Part shown: positions 11,228-22,199 of the stretch, piece by piece
Position numbering within the stretch: position 1 is the stretch's first letter
Layout of the letters: each line of letters starts with the position of its first letter
Translations under genes and position numbers: made by a program
Notes under the pieces: model-generated
Databases searched by the model: none
Told to the model about the DNA's origin: nothing
The model's input: only the letters and a program-made list of their open reading frames with translations
Origin: Prostheceraeus crozeri
Lineage: Eukaryota; Platyhelminthes; Polycladida; Euryleptidae
DNA length: 64,000 bases
Direction: 5' to 3'
Assembly: GCA_907163375.1 (NCBI GenBank)
Contig: CAJQUW010009222.1
Location: 62,001 to 126,000 of the forward strand

Positions 11228-12709
11228 GCTTACATTCTATTATTGTCTCCTATTTCTACCCCATTCTACTGTAGATCAATTATGAAATCATTCAATGTAC
11301 TAATGCCTCTCATTTCTGTCAAAGTTATCACATTAGTAGCCTACTTGCCAAACATTTGTCCTAAATCAAAAATGAATTCCGCACTTTTCATCAACCTTAT
11401 CACTTCCAATTCGCAATATAAAACTACTAATTACAGTCTACAATTACAGTTTTATTCGCGTTCACTATTTCTTAGCCCTGCAAGCATATACAATTACATA
11501 AAATTTAGAAAAAACATTGCTGTTCAACGTCATACTGCCACGAAATGTTCCAAGGATTTGCAGCTCATTATAGCATCACTGCAAAACCATAACATTCGGA
11601 GACAGTGACAAAAATGTGCAAGAAATCACTCACCTCTCAGAAACAAGTCCAGGCCTACACAGTTACCAAAAGATTCTCCCTTGCCATATGGACGGACTCG
11701 ATGAATTGATTTGGTTAAATTCATTCATATTTTTAGTTTTGATTGTTGTAAGACAGCGATTCCGTGCAGCGATTCATTTCTGAAATACACATTTAAGATA
11801 TTGTTTTGTATGCAAAAAAACATAAGTTTGCAAATCATCTTTCGATTGGCAAATTCGTTAACCTTACAATAATACATTGTAAAAAACAATATATCACATC
11901 ATTTATAAAACATTTACATGTTCTTTAGACAATTTCAGAAAGTCTTCGTCTTAGATAATGAAACAGAGTTTTAAACAACTGATGGGACAGTTCATAGATA
12001 CATGGATTTGCACTCAATTTGCATGATGACGTACATGGCACAATTAATCCACATCCGACTGGTTCAAATGACACTCATGTGGCACTTTGGAGGAAATAAA
12101 AAATAGATTTTCGACAAATGGATGCACACATAATCATAACATATTGCATGCACTAGTCCATAAACATCAAGACACGTACGTATTTATAACAGTAGTCTCA
12201 GAAATAATAATTAAATTACAGTGTATACCCGCGACTGGCGATCGATGTCATTTACCACATAATATTCCAGGATTACAAAACATTCGGAGTATGCAAGCCT
12301 CTAATTATGATAAATTATCTTTGGCGTGAGGAAGCAATCTGACTCGGATAGAATTCAAGAGTGAAGAAATTTGCAACAAATTAATTGATATCAGATGACG
12401 CTATCGTCTTATTGACAACAAAGATCATTTTTCTTTTATTTTTTGTGATTTCATGAAGCTTCAAACTTTAAATCATATAATTTCGTGAAAATTCGTGTAC
12501 AACTAATGCGCATTAATTCATTCAAACTTAGGCAATGAAAGGAGTATAGACATCTCATCTGTGAGCTCTGGCAATTGGTAATATTGATCCAAGCACATTT
12601 TGTGGTCAGAATGCATCAAACTATCACGAGATGACATTCAAAGCCCGGTTTTCAGCGACGAATGTAGGAAATAGAGTCAAGTCACTAAATATGAAGTAAA
12701 CCAAACCAC
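11228..12709. other. Interior of hAT-like element, no gene recognised
   Basis: The longest open frame here starts inside the LTR and has no recognisable motif. There is no transposase signature. The sequence is AT-rich and unique within the window. Confidence 0.5.
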
Positions 12710-13061
12710 ATTGGGGATCTCCAGTTGAATTTAAGATCTTTTGGAAGTTGAGCTTGTGACTGATATCTGAAATTCAGCTAGAGAAATCTGAAATCCATCT
12801 AATGTCTGAAATTCATTTGGAAAGACTGAAATAGACATGGAAAAGGTGCAGTTGGTTCCAAAAGTTAACATACAGAGATGAAAGAGAAGTTTTCGGACTT
12901 TGAATATTACATAGTCTTTTCAAAGAACTATAATGTCTCCAAAACAAAGGAAAAAGCGTAATCACCAAAAAGTAAATTTTAAAATTTTCCTATGGAAAAT
13001 TTTCCAGAAAATTTTGAAAAAATTGGAAAATTTTCTGGAAAATTTTCCATTTCCATCACTA
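12710..13061 (+). repeat. Right end of the hAT-like element with 250-bp repeat copy 2
   Basis: Positions 12710-12959 repeat 6639-6888. The sequence then continues through GGAAAATTTTCC words to the terminal CATCACTA. The same end is seen at 1-278. Confidence 0.85.
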
Positions 13062-13097
13062 CCTAACGCTCACTAGATAACGACACAAGACACAACA
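13062..13097 (+). repeat. 3' LTR of the first gypsy-like element, part 2
   Basis: These 36 bases repeat the 8-bp target and continue the LTR to its end, CACAACA. The 5-bp ATAAG duplication follows at 13098-13102. They correspond to 1796-1831 of the 5' LTR with one substitution. Confidence 0.9.
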
Positions 13098-13102
13098 ATA
13101 AG

Positions 13103-13488
13103 CAATTAAAGTAGGGCTTCAGTAGTAGCAGCAGTTTATGTGACATCAACAATACTACTACAATGTGTGCCAAGTCGTCCACTGCTTGCATGTTGAAGTT
13201 TACTAAAAACCAAAGAAAATAGTGTGAAAGTTGGTCTGTAATGAATTCGGAAATAAAATGCTTTATGCAGCTGGGATCTAGAAGTACTGTTCTAGCTAGC
13301 AACTCTGAACAATGCAACGTATGTTAATGCATCAGCTAATCAGAGATATGATGTCATCGATCCCCGCTACTTGCCTTAATGTCGGCGGTCACCATTGTGA
13401 CGTGTTTATTTATTCATTGATTATTATTGCCTTGACAACTGATGTGTGGTGGTGAGGGTTGATCCTGCCAACTGACAGAGTCGCGTAA
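13103..13488. other. Intergenic, nothing recognised
   Basis: No motif-bearing frame. It lies between the nested transposons and the tRNA-like gene. Confidence 0.5.
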
Positions 13489-13562
13489 GTGGCTCGTAGC
13501 TCAGTTGGTTAGAGCACAGGTCTAGTTAACCATGGTCGTAGGTTCGAATCCTATCAGCCGCA
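13489..13562 (+). tRNA. tRNA-Thr(AGT)-like gene, possibly a pseudogene
   Basis: A cloverleaf can be drawn. The D arm is GCTC/GAGC around AGTTGGTTA. The T arm is GTAGG-TTCGAAT-CCTAT. The anticodon loop is CTAGTTA with anticodon AGT at 13524-13526. A 3' discriminator A is followed by a TTTT pol III terminator at 13567. Two stems need a bulge: the acceptor (GTGGCT-C-G against CAGCCGC) and the anticodon stem (CAGGT against ACC-A-TG). No functional tRNA is expected to have both, so this is either a decayed copy or carries two one-base sequence errors. There is no intron. Confidence 0.6.
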
Positions 13563-13570
13563 CATCTTTT

Positions 13571-15081
13571 GCATGGCAATCTGATTTATCGTTAATTTAA
13601 TTTCATTGTTGTCAATATTTTAAATTTTCTCATTCGTAGACAAACAATATTTCCTAACAAAAGGCTTTAAGCAGGCTTTAAGCATAGAAATCAGATTGTT
13701 TTACTGTACAGTATAGTAAAGAAATAGTATAGTATCTGATTTCTAAGGCTTTAAGCTGTGCCCGATCTAGTCCTAACAATGTGATTCGAAGTCTATGGGT
13801 AATAGAATGGACAACAGGTGATTGTCATTGGTTTGAGCCTCTGGGTTATGCGATTATTGAAGGAGCAAATTACCGAAACATGCAGCAGATATGAAGATGA
13901 ATTCCTGGCGATCTACTGCAGGCATTTTTTTCAAAATCCTTTGCTCAAAATCCTTCAAACACAAAGAGAAATTATGAAGGCGTGAATATTTACAAAGTTA
14001 GATGAGGTACCGATGTCCTCCTACTGTCAACCACTGGAAGCCACCATCATTTGCGTGTTATGACAGCGCATTTCCAACACGCTCTATTGTTTCTAATGTC
14101 CCTATGTTCTGGTATTTTAAGTGACGGGTTTATACATAGAGTATGCCTGTACTTTCTCTATGGGATTATATGTAAACATCTTTTCACCTATCTACATGGT
14201 GTGTCACCTGATCGACAGTCTGTCATGCCGAATGTAGACCCAAGGTTGCCATCTTGATTGTGTTGCTTTTGTACTTCGCAGGGCAGAAGTGTAATCGACG
14301 GAGCCCTCCCTCCGCGTTGACAAGATGAAGAAGATCAAATATGAGAAATGCGTATCTGTAGAGCATGTAATATTGGGGAGGAGACAGAACTACATATCTG
14401 TCGAGGTTTTCTGAGTGTCTACGGGAAATGATGGTGTGCACGGCGATCGCATGAATTAACTGAAACTAATTTGATGCAATGGAAAATTCCTTTCTTTCAA
14501 TCCATCAGTTTAATATTCAATTACAGCTACGCTTACCATTCCGATTCAAATTACTCCCATACGGAAGAAAACTCTAATCAGGAGGTAACTTGGTAAGTGG
14601 ACTCGAAGTCCTTTATTTTTCTCTTAAGTGTAGACTGCAAAATGCAAATTGATGCAAATATTCAAGAATAATGCGACATATCCTAACCGATATTTTGTGT
14701 GAATTGAGGCCAACATAAACTCATCCTAGACTGGAACTATCAGCGAATGAATGGTGTCATTAACCGATACAGGAACCACTTTTTATCTATTAGTGAGGAG
14801 ATGATCAACCACAACTAATTCTATGCATAATTTTTTCTCATTGAAACGAAAAATTCGTTCGTCTTAAACCAGAATCATACCATGAAGAACTTTCACAGGT
14901 TTTTACCAATTATTACAATGTTCTATCCTGCAATATAATTTAGAATAGATAAGAATGAAATTATCTATATCGTCTCAAATCAATCGATGAGCACATTACA
15001 TGAAAAAAGAGAAAGATAGTAACAAAATTGGGCTAAGGACGGGACTTGATGAATGAGCTACCGAGTCTTATGCAGCGTGCT
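13571..15081. other. Intergenic, nothing recognised
   Basis: Short frames only, without recognisable domains or repeats shared with the rest of the window. Confidence 0.5.
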
Positions 15082-15640
15082 TTAGGCCTCATAATGGCGA
15101 GATTGAACCGTTATCTTAACCGGCGAGGTAGAAAAAATGTTGTGGCGGCAATGGGCCCCGTTGGATGCAATCTGCAAGAATAGGTTGTCACATAGCTTGT
15201 CAGCGGCGGTCCTTGGCGTCCACCGACATTCCAGCAATCCGCTCAACTTTTTCGAGCTGGGAAAAGAGTCAGACAAGTTGCAGAAGGCATGAAAGGCGTA
15301 CAGCAAAATGTTGCGAATGCAGGAAATGTTGACGTTGAATGTGGTCTCCTTCGGACATCCTGATCTTCTTAAGTTGCGAAAGATAAACATTTTGTGCGAG
15401 ACTGATTTTATGACTTTAGTCATATGATTGTCCTAATGCAAACTACTGCTAAGAATAACACCAAGCAGTGGGAGGCTTTCAACCCTCTGAAGGACAGAGT
15501 CGCCTGAGGTCGACACACCGGCGAGATTGAGACTTTTGTTTGTAATTATGTCCATCATCTTCCACTTTTTATGATTGAATGAGAGTCCTATGTCTTTCGG
15601 CAGGGAAAACTCACCTCTGAGTTTCACACTTTCGATCCGG
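15082..15640 (-). pseudogene. LINE reverse transcriptase C-terminal remnant
   Basis: Two minus-strand frames (15627-15433 and 15423-15082) together read as the region after the RT catalytic core of Jockey/CR1-like LINEs. The first has LPLLGVILSSSL, the second SHKMFIFRNLRRSGCP, CIRNILLYAF and AADKLCDNLF, all in the usual order. The upstream RT core and endonuclease are absent, so the copy is 5' truncated and frameshifted. Confidence 0.6.
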
Positions 15641-16963
15641 TTGGAGAGAAAGTCTGGTTGGCATGCCTATCCCTATGATTGAAGCGACTGCGATTGCCAT
15701 AGTCCGAATGCGATGCCCAAGTGCTCTTCAAATTCACTCGTGCTATTTACACAGAGTGCATGCCCGACGAACCGAGTAGAGTTTTGAATGCCTCTTCAAA
15801 GTTTCTGAATTCGTAGTCTCCCGCAGAGCATGCAAATTATAGTTGTAAATGTTTGGACGATTCGGACTCTTGCCAAACACGTTGGTAGTTGCTGTACCCG
15901 ATAACGTTAGTAGTAGCTGGAATTTTTTTGCGACGTTTGCCCATGCGAGGAGAACTTCAGAGTTGGATGAAGGATTTTCATCTATCAGGATCCCAAGCAT
16001 TTGATCTGTAACTGCATGATTTCTTTCACATAATCTATTGTTCCAAGTTCTTCGAGCACCAGTATGATTGATATGTGCGTTTCATGAATCTGATGACTTT
16101 GACATTCTCTTCATTTCTCTTTATCCTAATTTGTTTAATGACTCTCTTCCTGCTTTAAGTCGTTTTATTCAACTTTATCTTTCCATTAGTTCAGTGCAAA
16201 TAATGAGTCCTTTCATATTGGGCATTATGTAGCTGCTTTTAGTCATTTCATCGCATTTCGTTGCATATGGATCGCACCTACTCCTTTTCGATTTAATTTT
16301 GATCAAATTTGCGTCATAGTGCTCAGAAATGTCAGCTCTACAAAATGAGTTGGAGTTGAAAGTGATTTGAAATACCAGCATTTTATAACCTACCTCTATT
16401 AATAGCGTCTTCTCCGAGTCGATTCCTCGCAGCAGTGTCGTTGCCTGTGTACAAAGCCACCGCTGATTCTTCCTTCACTACGTTGACCTTGCTGGCATTT
16501 TGGTATGAATGAGTATATGCGCATCATAGTGCGAAAAGATCTACATCACTTGCATGAAAGGATTGATAGGACGAGTAGCATGGGAATTCGATGCCGGCGT
16601 CGACGGAAAGGCTCTGATCCAATCATCTGTCACTTACGATATCCAAGTTCACCTGTATGCTGTTGAAAGGCGACATCTCATTAGTCGTCAACTACATCTG
16701 AGGCGGATGCGTGAAAACTGGCTCAAACTTCACTGCTTCTGCTTTCGATGTATCTAATGAACCGAAATCTCCTTCAAGCTTCTTCAGCGACGATCTGGTT
16801 TGGTCGAACAGAGTCGATCTTTTGTCTACCGGATAACACTGGCAATTCTTCTGATCTGAAGATTTCGAAACCTAATAATCATATTGCAACATGATATTCT
16901 TAATAATTCTGATAAAAGATATTTGGTTAAGCGTGGAGTGCATTCTACATTTTTGCTTTCCAG
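15641..16963. other. No gene recognised; short unassigned frames
   Basis: An 85-codon minus frame (16000-15743) and a 67-codon plus frame (16554-16757) are open but I recognise neither. The promoter and 5' UTR of the ubiquitin-like gene probably lie in the right part. A possible 3' splice site (CTTTCCAG, ending 16963) precedes its first coding exon. Confidence 0.4.
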
Positions 16964-16997
16964 GATCAAATTTTGGAAGACTTTTTCATCTGGCGAA

Positions 16998-17010
16998 ATG
17001 GCAACATCTG
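16998..17010 (+). CDS. Coding exon 1 (start codon) of the ubiquitin-like gene
   Basis: ATG GCA ACA TCT G, followed by the donor GTAAGC at 17011. The start context GAAATGG has a purine at -3 and G at +4. The 13 coding bases leave one base of a split Gly codon, which matches the two-base start of the exon at 17895. The 5' UTR part of this exon may begin at 16964, after CTTTCCAG. Because the coding part is so short, it is the least certain exon. Confidence 0.5.
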
Positions 17011-17573
17011 GTAAGCTCGGTCACATTTTTTGACGTATCTATTAATATTGATGCAGGTGTGGTTACTGCAGTGGACAATAGAAAAGGTGATCTTACAGAA
17101 AATTAACCAACGACCGAGGTTTTTACTTGAATTTTAGAAAGCGCACTATTCAAATCACATAATCGGTCTCTAATCGATCGCAAATTTTGTACATAATGTG
17201 GTATTGGATAAATTGGGTATATTTTACTTACGTTCGCTTGACACATTTTACACTGCATCCATGATCCTTCGCATTGTGCAGATCATGCACTAGACTTCAT
17301 CTTATCTAAACTGCGTCATAGTGTGAAAGATTGAAAATTCTACGCAAGGAAAAATTATAATACTGCTATAATTACTGCTGAATATCAGAGGTTTTGAAAT
17401 ATCCGTGAAAAACGGTGATACTTCTTTGAATGAGTAGTTCCTAAATTGCTGCAGAAAAGATTTCAAATGTATTATTGAAGAAAACATGCTTTCTCAAATT
17501 TTAGATAATTTTCTAGCGAAATATCAGAAAGCCTCAAGTGAACTGAATGTGTTTCGACTAGTGACGGCATGGA

Positions 17574-17767
17574 GGGATAGGTTTGTCGATGAATGAATCA
17601 GGAGAAGTGAGGGATAGATTGTCGATGACTGAATCCAGGAGAAGTGAGGGATAGGATTGTCTATGAATGAATCCAGGAGAAATGAGGGATAGGATTGTCG
17701 ATGAATGAATCCAGGAGAAGTGAGGGATAGGATTGTCGATGACTGAATCCAGGAGAAGTGAGGGATA
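17574..17767. repeat. 38-bp tandem repeat, 5 copies, in intron 1
   Basis: The unit is 37-38 bp and starts GGGATAGGATTGTCGATGAA. Five copies with few differences end about 130 bp upstream of the exon 2 acceptor. Confidence 0.9.
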
Positions 17768-17894
17768 GCTTTTTGAAGACGATGGTGTCCGAAGCTCCTT
17801 GAAGGCATTTTGCAAAGGATGAATTTCATCCCTGCTCTGATAAACTGATTCTATGAAACGAACTCACTGATTTTGAGTAATCCTTTCCTTGCAG

Positions 17895-18792
17895 GAACTT
17901 GGAGAGTAGTTATTCTTGCTGAAGATATCAGTCTGGACAAGAGCTTCGCGTTTTCACCTGAAACAACTTTGAGTGAAGTCCTGGAGAGTTGGAAGGAACA
18001 TTTTGGCATTTTCGGTCATTATGTCTTCAAATCGGAGGACAGGAGAGAGGATTATGATCTGGATTTTACTCTCCGGGATGTTGGCGAAAGTAGAGATGGC
18101 TCGAAGAAGGTGGAGCTGGCGCTCGTCCTTTCAGACCTCCCGACGCCAACTCCAACTCGGAACATTTATGTGGTATTGAATGGCCGGCGCAAACATTACC
18201 GCGTGAGTCCGCGTGATCGACTCAAGTACATTATTCCAAACTCTGCTGGAATGACTTTCTCATTCAATGGGAGGATTATCGATATTAGCAAGACAATTCG
18301 GCAGCTAAAAATACCGGAGAATGGGATAATCACAACAGTGAAGACAATCCCTGTCGAGACGTCTATTGGCAACCACAAGACGGTAAAGGTATCGGACGGA
18401 TCAGTGGCATCTCAGCTGAAGAATGTGATCAAGCAATTTGAGGAAGAGAATTTCTTCGTTAAATCCAAAGGACGGATTGTTCTGGGCGACGAGCTGATTG
18501 ACTGCAAAGACACCGAAGTTTCGGTGACCAAGCCGAAGTTTGAAGTGAAGATTGGACATCAGAACTTCACATTTCCCGCTAACCGTGGGGAAAACTTCCT
18601 TCCAAGACTTCACATTTGCTCTCTCCATTATCTCTGGAATGGAAAGGTGTGAACTCTCCCGTCACACGTACGTTTGTATGGGATGTAGAAGGCGAATTGG
18701 TGACAATGAAGAGGAAGGGCAGCTGGTCAACATCGAGTGCTGCCGTGTCCGCTCGCTGTCGCTAAGGGTGGAAGAGACTCCGGCTCATGAAG
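17895..18792 (+). CDS. Coding exon 2: ubiquitin-like domain region
   Basis: The exon lies between the acceptor TTTCCTTGCAG (ends 17894) and the donor GTGAGT (18793). It encodes roughly residues 5-304. The sequence looks like serial ubiquitin-like (beta-grasp) folds. One is at about 6-85 (TWRVVILAEDISLDKSF ... ELALVLSD). A second is at about 93-158 (NIYVVLNGRRKHYRV ... FNGRIIDISKTIRQLKIPE). A third region is at 165-215 and a fourth at about 220-270. No diglycine end is present, so it is not a conjugated modifier. A one-base shift between 18552 and about 18650, probably at TTTCCC near 18577, moves the frame. After it the protein continues with a Cys-rich stretch (YVCMGCRRR ... IECC). Function is unknown; a scaffold or adaptor in ubiquitin-type signalling is possible. 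Confidence 0.7.
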
Positions 18793-19057
18793 GTGAGTTG
18801 TTAACACTATATGTGAAGCATTGTTGAAGATAGAAGGTTTGCACGTTGGTGAAATTATATGAGAACTAGTGCTTCGACGATTAATACACGCGGCTTCTAT
18901 CTTTAGAAACTTGGCACATAGCGCGGAATGACAATTTCAATCGCACGGATTCAGGGTTGCCGTCCATTTACTGTGCTTTAATGCAACCTTGACTTTTAGT
19001 GATTTTCGTTCGATTTCGTTGATTTCATTTGCTTGTCATTTCATTGCTATATTCACC
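18793..19057. other. Start of intron 2, nothing recognised
   Basis: Begins with the donor GTGAGT. No coding signal. Confidence 0.5.
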
Positions 19058-19088
19058 CTGAAGATGGATGGTGGTCAGTCATCCGAAA
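19058..19088 (+). ncRNA. Hammerhead-like hairpin motif, copy 1
   Basis: CTGAAGA-T is followed by a GGATG/CATCC stem (19066-19070 with 19080-19084) and GAAA. CTGANGA and GAAA are the two conserved strands of a hammerhead ribozyme core. The extra T between core and stem departs from the consensus. Similar motifs occur at 29640 and 43764. Confidence 0.35.
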
Positions 19089-19268
19089 AATCGTCGAAGG
19101 GCAAGTTCTGATATATGTGAAACCTTGTTCTGTCATTCTGATTTCAGTTTTGAGAATGGTCGAGTCTTGTTTTGAAAAGTCAAATGCAATCTAAGCCCGC
19201 ACTATTTACTCAACAGAATATCTTCAGATGGAAAAAATTGCAATTTAAAAGTAATCTTTCTAGCGTCC

Positions 19269-19719
19269 TAGAAACTTCACTCAGCAAGGATAGAAATCCA
19301 ACATGTGATAAAAATCCTAGAAATTTCACTGAGCAAGGATAGAAATCCAACATGTGATAAAAATCCTAGATATGTCACTGAGCAAGGATAGAAATCCAAC
19401 ATGTGATAAAAATCCTAGAAATGTCACTGAGCAAGGATAGAAATCCAACATGTGATAAAAATCCTAGAAATGTCACTGAGCATGGATAGAAATCCAACAA
19501 GTGATAAAAATCCTAGAAATGTCACTGAGCAAGGATAGAAATCCAACATGTGATAAAAATCCTAGAAATGTCACTGAACAAGGATAGAAATCCAACATGT
19601 GATAAAAATCCTAGAAATGTCACTGAGCAAGGATAGAAATCCAACATGTGATAAAAATCCTAGAAATGTCACTGAGCAAGGATAGAAATCCAACATGTGA
19701 TAAAAATCCTAGAAATTTC
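19269..19719. repeat. 49-bp tandem repeat, 9.2 copies, in intron 2
   Basis: The unit is exactly 49 bp, starting TAGAAATGTCACTGAGCAAG. There are nine full copies and a partial tenth, with only a few substitutions. Confidence 0.95.
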
Positions 19720-19964
19720 CAACGGACAGTGAATCACGTCGACTGAGTAAGTCGCTCGTCAAGTTCGGGAGTTCATCAGCTTTCGAAATTCAAATGCTAA
19801 ACATCCTTTTCATATCATTGTTGCAGTGGTCGAACCCAACGACTATTCCTATAGTTAGAGGAGCAAGTTCGCAACCTTAGACTTAGAAAACTTCGCATGG
19901 AATGAAATACCAGATAACTGTATGGGATGGAAAACATGGCTGGCTGGAACAATTAGCCAATATT

Positions 19965-20695
19965 CAAAAATTTTGATTTTGATTGAAATTAAAATGTTCA
20001 AATATTTGATTATGATTGAGTGATTAAAGTGGTAAAGAATGTGATCATGATAGTGATTATGATTAAGGCGTCCATAGACTTGATTATGATTGATTGATTA
20101 AGATGTTCGAAATTGGGCCTATGATTAATGTGGTCAGATGCTTTATCATGAAAGCTGGGTAGATTGAAAATGATTCTGATTACGGCTTTCAGACGCTTTG
20201 TCGGATCAGTGATAATTATAGTTCCGTTAAGTAATAATTTGAATCGCGAAGAAAATGTTTGATACTGTGCAGTGATAGCAGTTTTTATTAAAACTCATCT
20301 CCTTGTTCTATTAATAAGCTTGCTGAATTAGTATTACTGTAATTACTCGTTTTGTTCAGTACCATCATGGCGTACAAGCTGACAAAATCATTGAACTCAG
20401 TAGTATATTTAGTATTTTTGTTAATCTAAAAAGTACACATAAAGAGAAAACATCAGAGGGATGATATTGTAGGGAACATATTCTATGACAAGGCGTGAAC
20501 TCATGTTCATGACCGTGTATCAAAGATTGGTAGTCTCTGCGACATTGCGCACTTTCAGTCGTTAAGTAGTCCAGCTGTCACTCTGCCATCGGCGGCCGTG
20601 TTCTTATCTCAACTGATGGTCGGATGACCAAAATCAAATTTGCTGATTAATAAACGTTATTTTGATTATGATTAACCTCAAAAAGTTAATTCATT
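19965..20695. repeat. Element with GATTATGATTGA word clusters at both ends
   Basis: Many overlapping variants of TGATTATGATT occur at 19965-20210, and related words recur at 20630-20690. The centre is unique. The layout resembles a small DNA element with subterminal words, but I could not fix its termini. Confidence 0.4.
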
Positions 20696-20699
20696 ACCT

Positions 20700-22199
20700 G
20701 ACACAAATGGCACAGAAATTACATGAAGTAGCATGTGAATGGAACGTCTATTGGGTGATAATTTCATTTTCAAAGATTTTTTGTCATTGTTTTTTTATAT
20801 CCTTTTCGGTCAGGGGCTATTTTTGATGATTTGCAGGTGATGCGGATGTCTAAGATGAAATATCACAATTGAGTGAAAAGCTTGCAGACACAATGCACTC
20901 AATAGAACGCATTACAGCTCTCATTCAATGTGCTATTCATGTCATCAGATGATTATAAGTCGACGGTTGAATGATCAGCCACGTATAAGGGACCTGGTAA
21001 GAAGGAGATAAGGTTCATTTCGAGACTTGAGGAGGTGAAAGGTCGTTTCCGAATGCGTCGTCACAACCACAGTTGCGTTGACAACAAACACAGCTCTGCT
21101 GAAGCGTAAGAATCTTTGATAAGATGATGAAACATTTCAGTTTTAATTTCACATGAAGAACTGGAGTCTGGAATCAGTGGTACGTGATCAATGCGTGCAA
21201 AGTTGGTCATTTAAGGTCAATGAGCTGTATAGAATAAATCATTTAGCAATTCCACGCGACGGTCAACATTTAAGTCAGAAAAATGATTTATAGATTGATT
21301 TTGAACACAATTTCTGATAATCATATGAACGTATAGACTCGTTGAATCAGTTATCTGTTGGCCATCATAATAGACTACAACTTGTATAATAGTCTTACAT
21401 GACATCCTTCGCTATCGACAAAATACTGACAGCAACCTAATAGGCCTGGGCTTCGATTAAGACAAACTAACTAAAAATTATGCCTCAATATAGTGCATGC
21501 TACGGTATGGAATGGCCTACACCATAGAGGCCTACATGTGATTGCACAAGAAAGATTTGGCCGATTCTCTTAATTATAGTCCGTAGTCTAAAGCTACATG
21601 TACATGCAAACAAATCAGATATCCCATTGAGGTGGCCTGAATACGAATTGTGAATAGTCTTGGTAAATATAATGCCAAGATACCGGTATGAAGCGCTGGA
21701 GTTTCAAATTGTTATCAACTTCGATATTACATGTATGTGCGTACATGTACACATTGCAATAGCTAAGATTTTGAACTTGTAACCAATTGTTTAATATATC
21801 ATGTCATAGTCGTCAGCCTGTTTATGCAGTCATCTAACAGAACTGTTAATTTGCGAACAATCAATGCATGAACCTACCTAACGTAACTATCTATTTTCAT
21901 GATAGGCTACTGTTATTATGACATCATTCCGATTTCGTTAAATATTTTGTATATAATGGGTCAACTTTGAGACAACATTCAATTATCACTTATTTAAAAT
22001 TCCAAAAGTAAAACAAACAAGAGGAAAATCTATTCCAATGCAGAATGCAACCGTGATTTACCGCAATCGATGAGCACGTAAACCGTAACCAATTGTAACC
22101 GTGAGAACTTCAACCGTATTGAATACGAAGTCGTTACAAGTTGATACATGGTTGAATCTTTCTCCTCCAATGCCGGGCAGCAATGCATTTCAAACTTAT
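20700..22199 (+). repeat. Dispersed repeat B, copy 1 (1.5 kb)
   Basis: It matches 25964-27938 closely from GACACAAATGGC to AAACTTAT. It lacks a 471-bp block present in the other copy (junction at 21318/21319). It has no coding capacity. AACCGT words occur near its right end (about 22047-22125). Confidence 0.9.

Larger units (their letters stand above)
5925..13061. mobile_element. Large hAT-like non-autonomous DNA element
   Basis: The element begins TAGTGATG and ends CATCACTA, and both ends run into tracts of GGAAAATTTTCC-like words in inverted orientation. It is flanked by exact 8-bp duplications, CCTAACGC at 5917-5924 and 13062-13069. An 8-bp duplication and a TAGNG start are typical of hAT elements. 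No hAT transposase or BED finger is visible inside, so it is non-autonomous. Most of its 7.1 kb comes from a later LTR retrotransposon (7095-11227) and from a repeated 250-bp block. A second copy of its right end is at 1-278. Confidence 0.78.
1451..13097 (+). mobile_element. Ty3/gypsy-like LTR retrotransposon, split by a later insertion
   Basis: The element runs from the 5' LTR at 1451 to the end of the 3' LTR at 13097. The 3' LTR is interrupted at 5924 by a 7.1-kb DNA element. The outer flanks are identical 5-bp duplications, ATAAG at 1446-1450 and again at 13098-13102, which is what an LTR integrase leaves. Without the insertion it is about 4.5 kb. The LTRs differ at about 7 of 381 positions, so the copy is not brand new. 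Internal order is gag, protease, RT, RNase H, integrase, as in the Ty3/gypsy group. There is no envelope frame. Stops and frameshifts make it inactive. Confidence 0.9.

Noticed and set aside
11117-11608. 163-codon plus-strand open frame
   Set aside because: It begins inside an LTR, has no recognisable motif and an AT-rich, low-constraint composition. Treated as chance.
5926-13060. 10-bp TSD ACCTAACGCT for the inserted element
   Set aside because: The flanks match over 10 bp, but assigning the outer T and A to the element gives TAGTGATG...CATCACTA ends and an 8-bp TSD, which fits hAT. The 8-bp reading is preferred.
17524-17829. 101- and 85-codon minus frames with repeated SFIDNPIPHFSWIQSS-like units
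   Set aside because: They are translations of the 38-bp tandem repeat in intron 1.
19269-19719. CRISPR-like regular repeat array
   Set aside because: The 49-bp period has no variable spacer portion; the whole unit is repeated.
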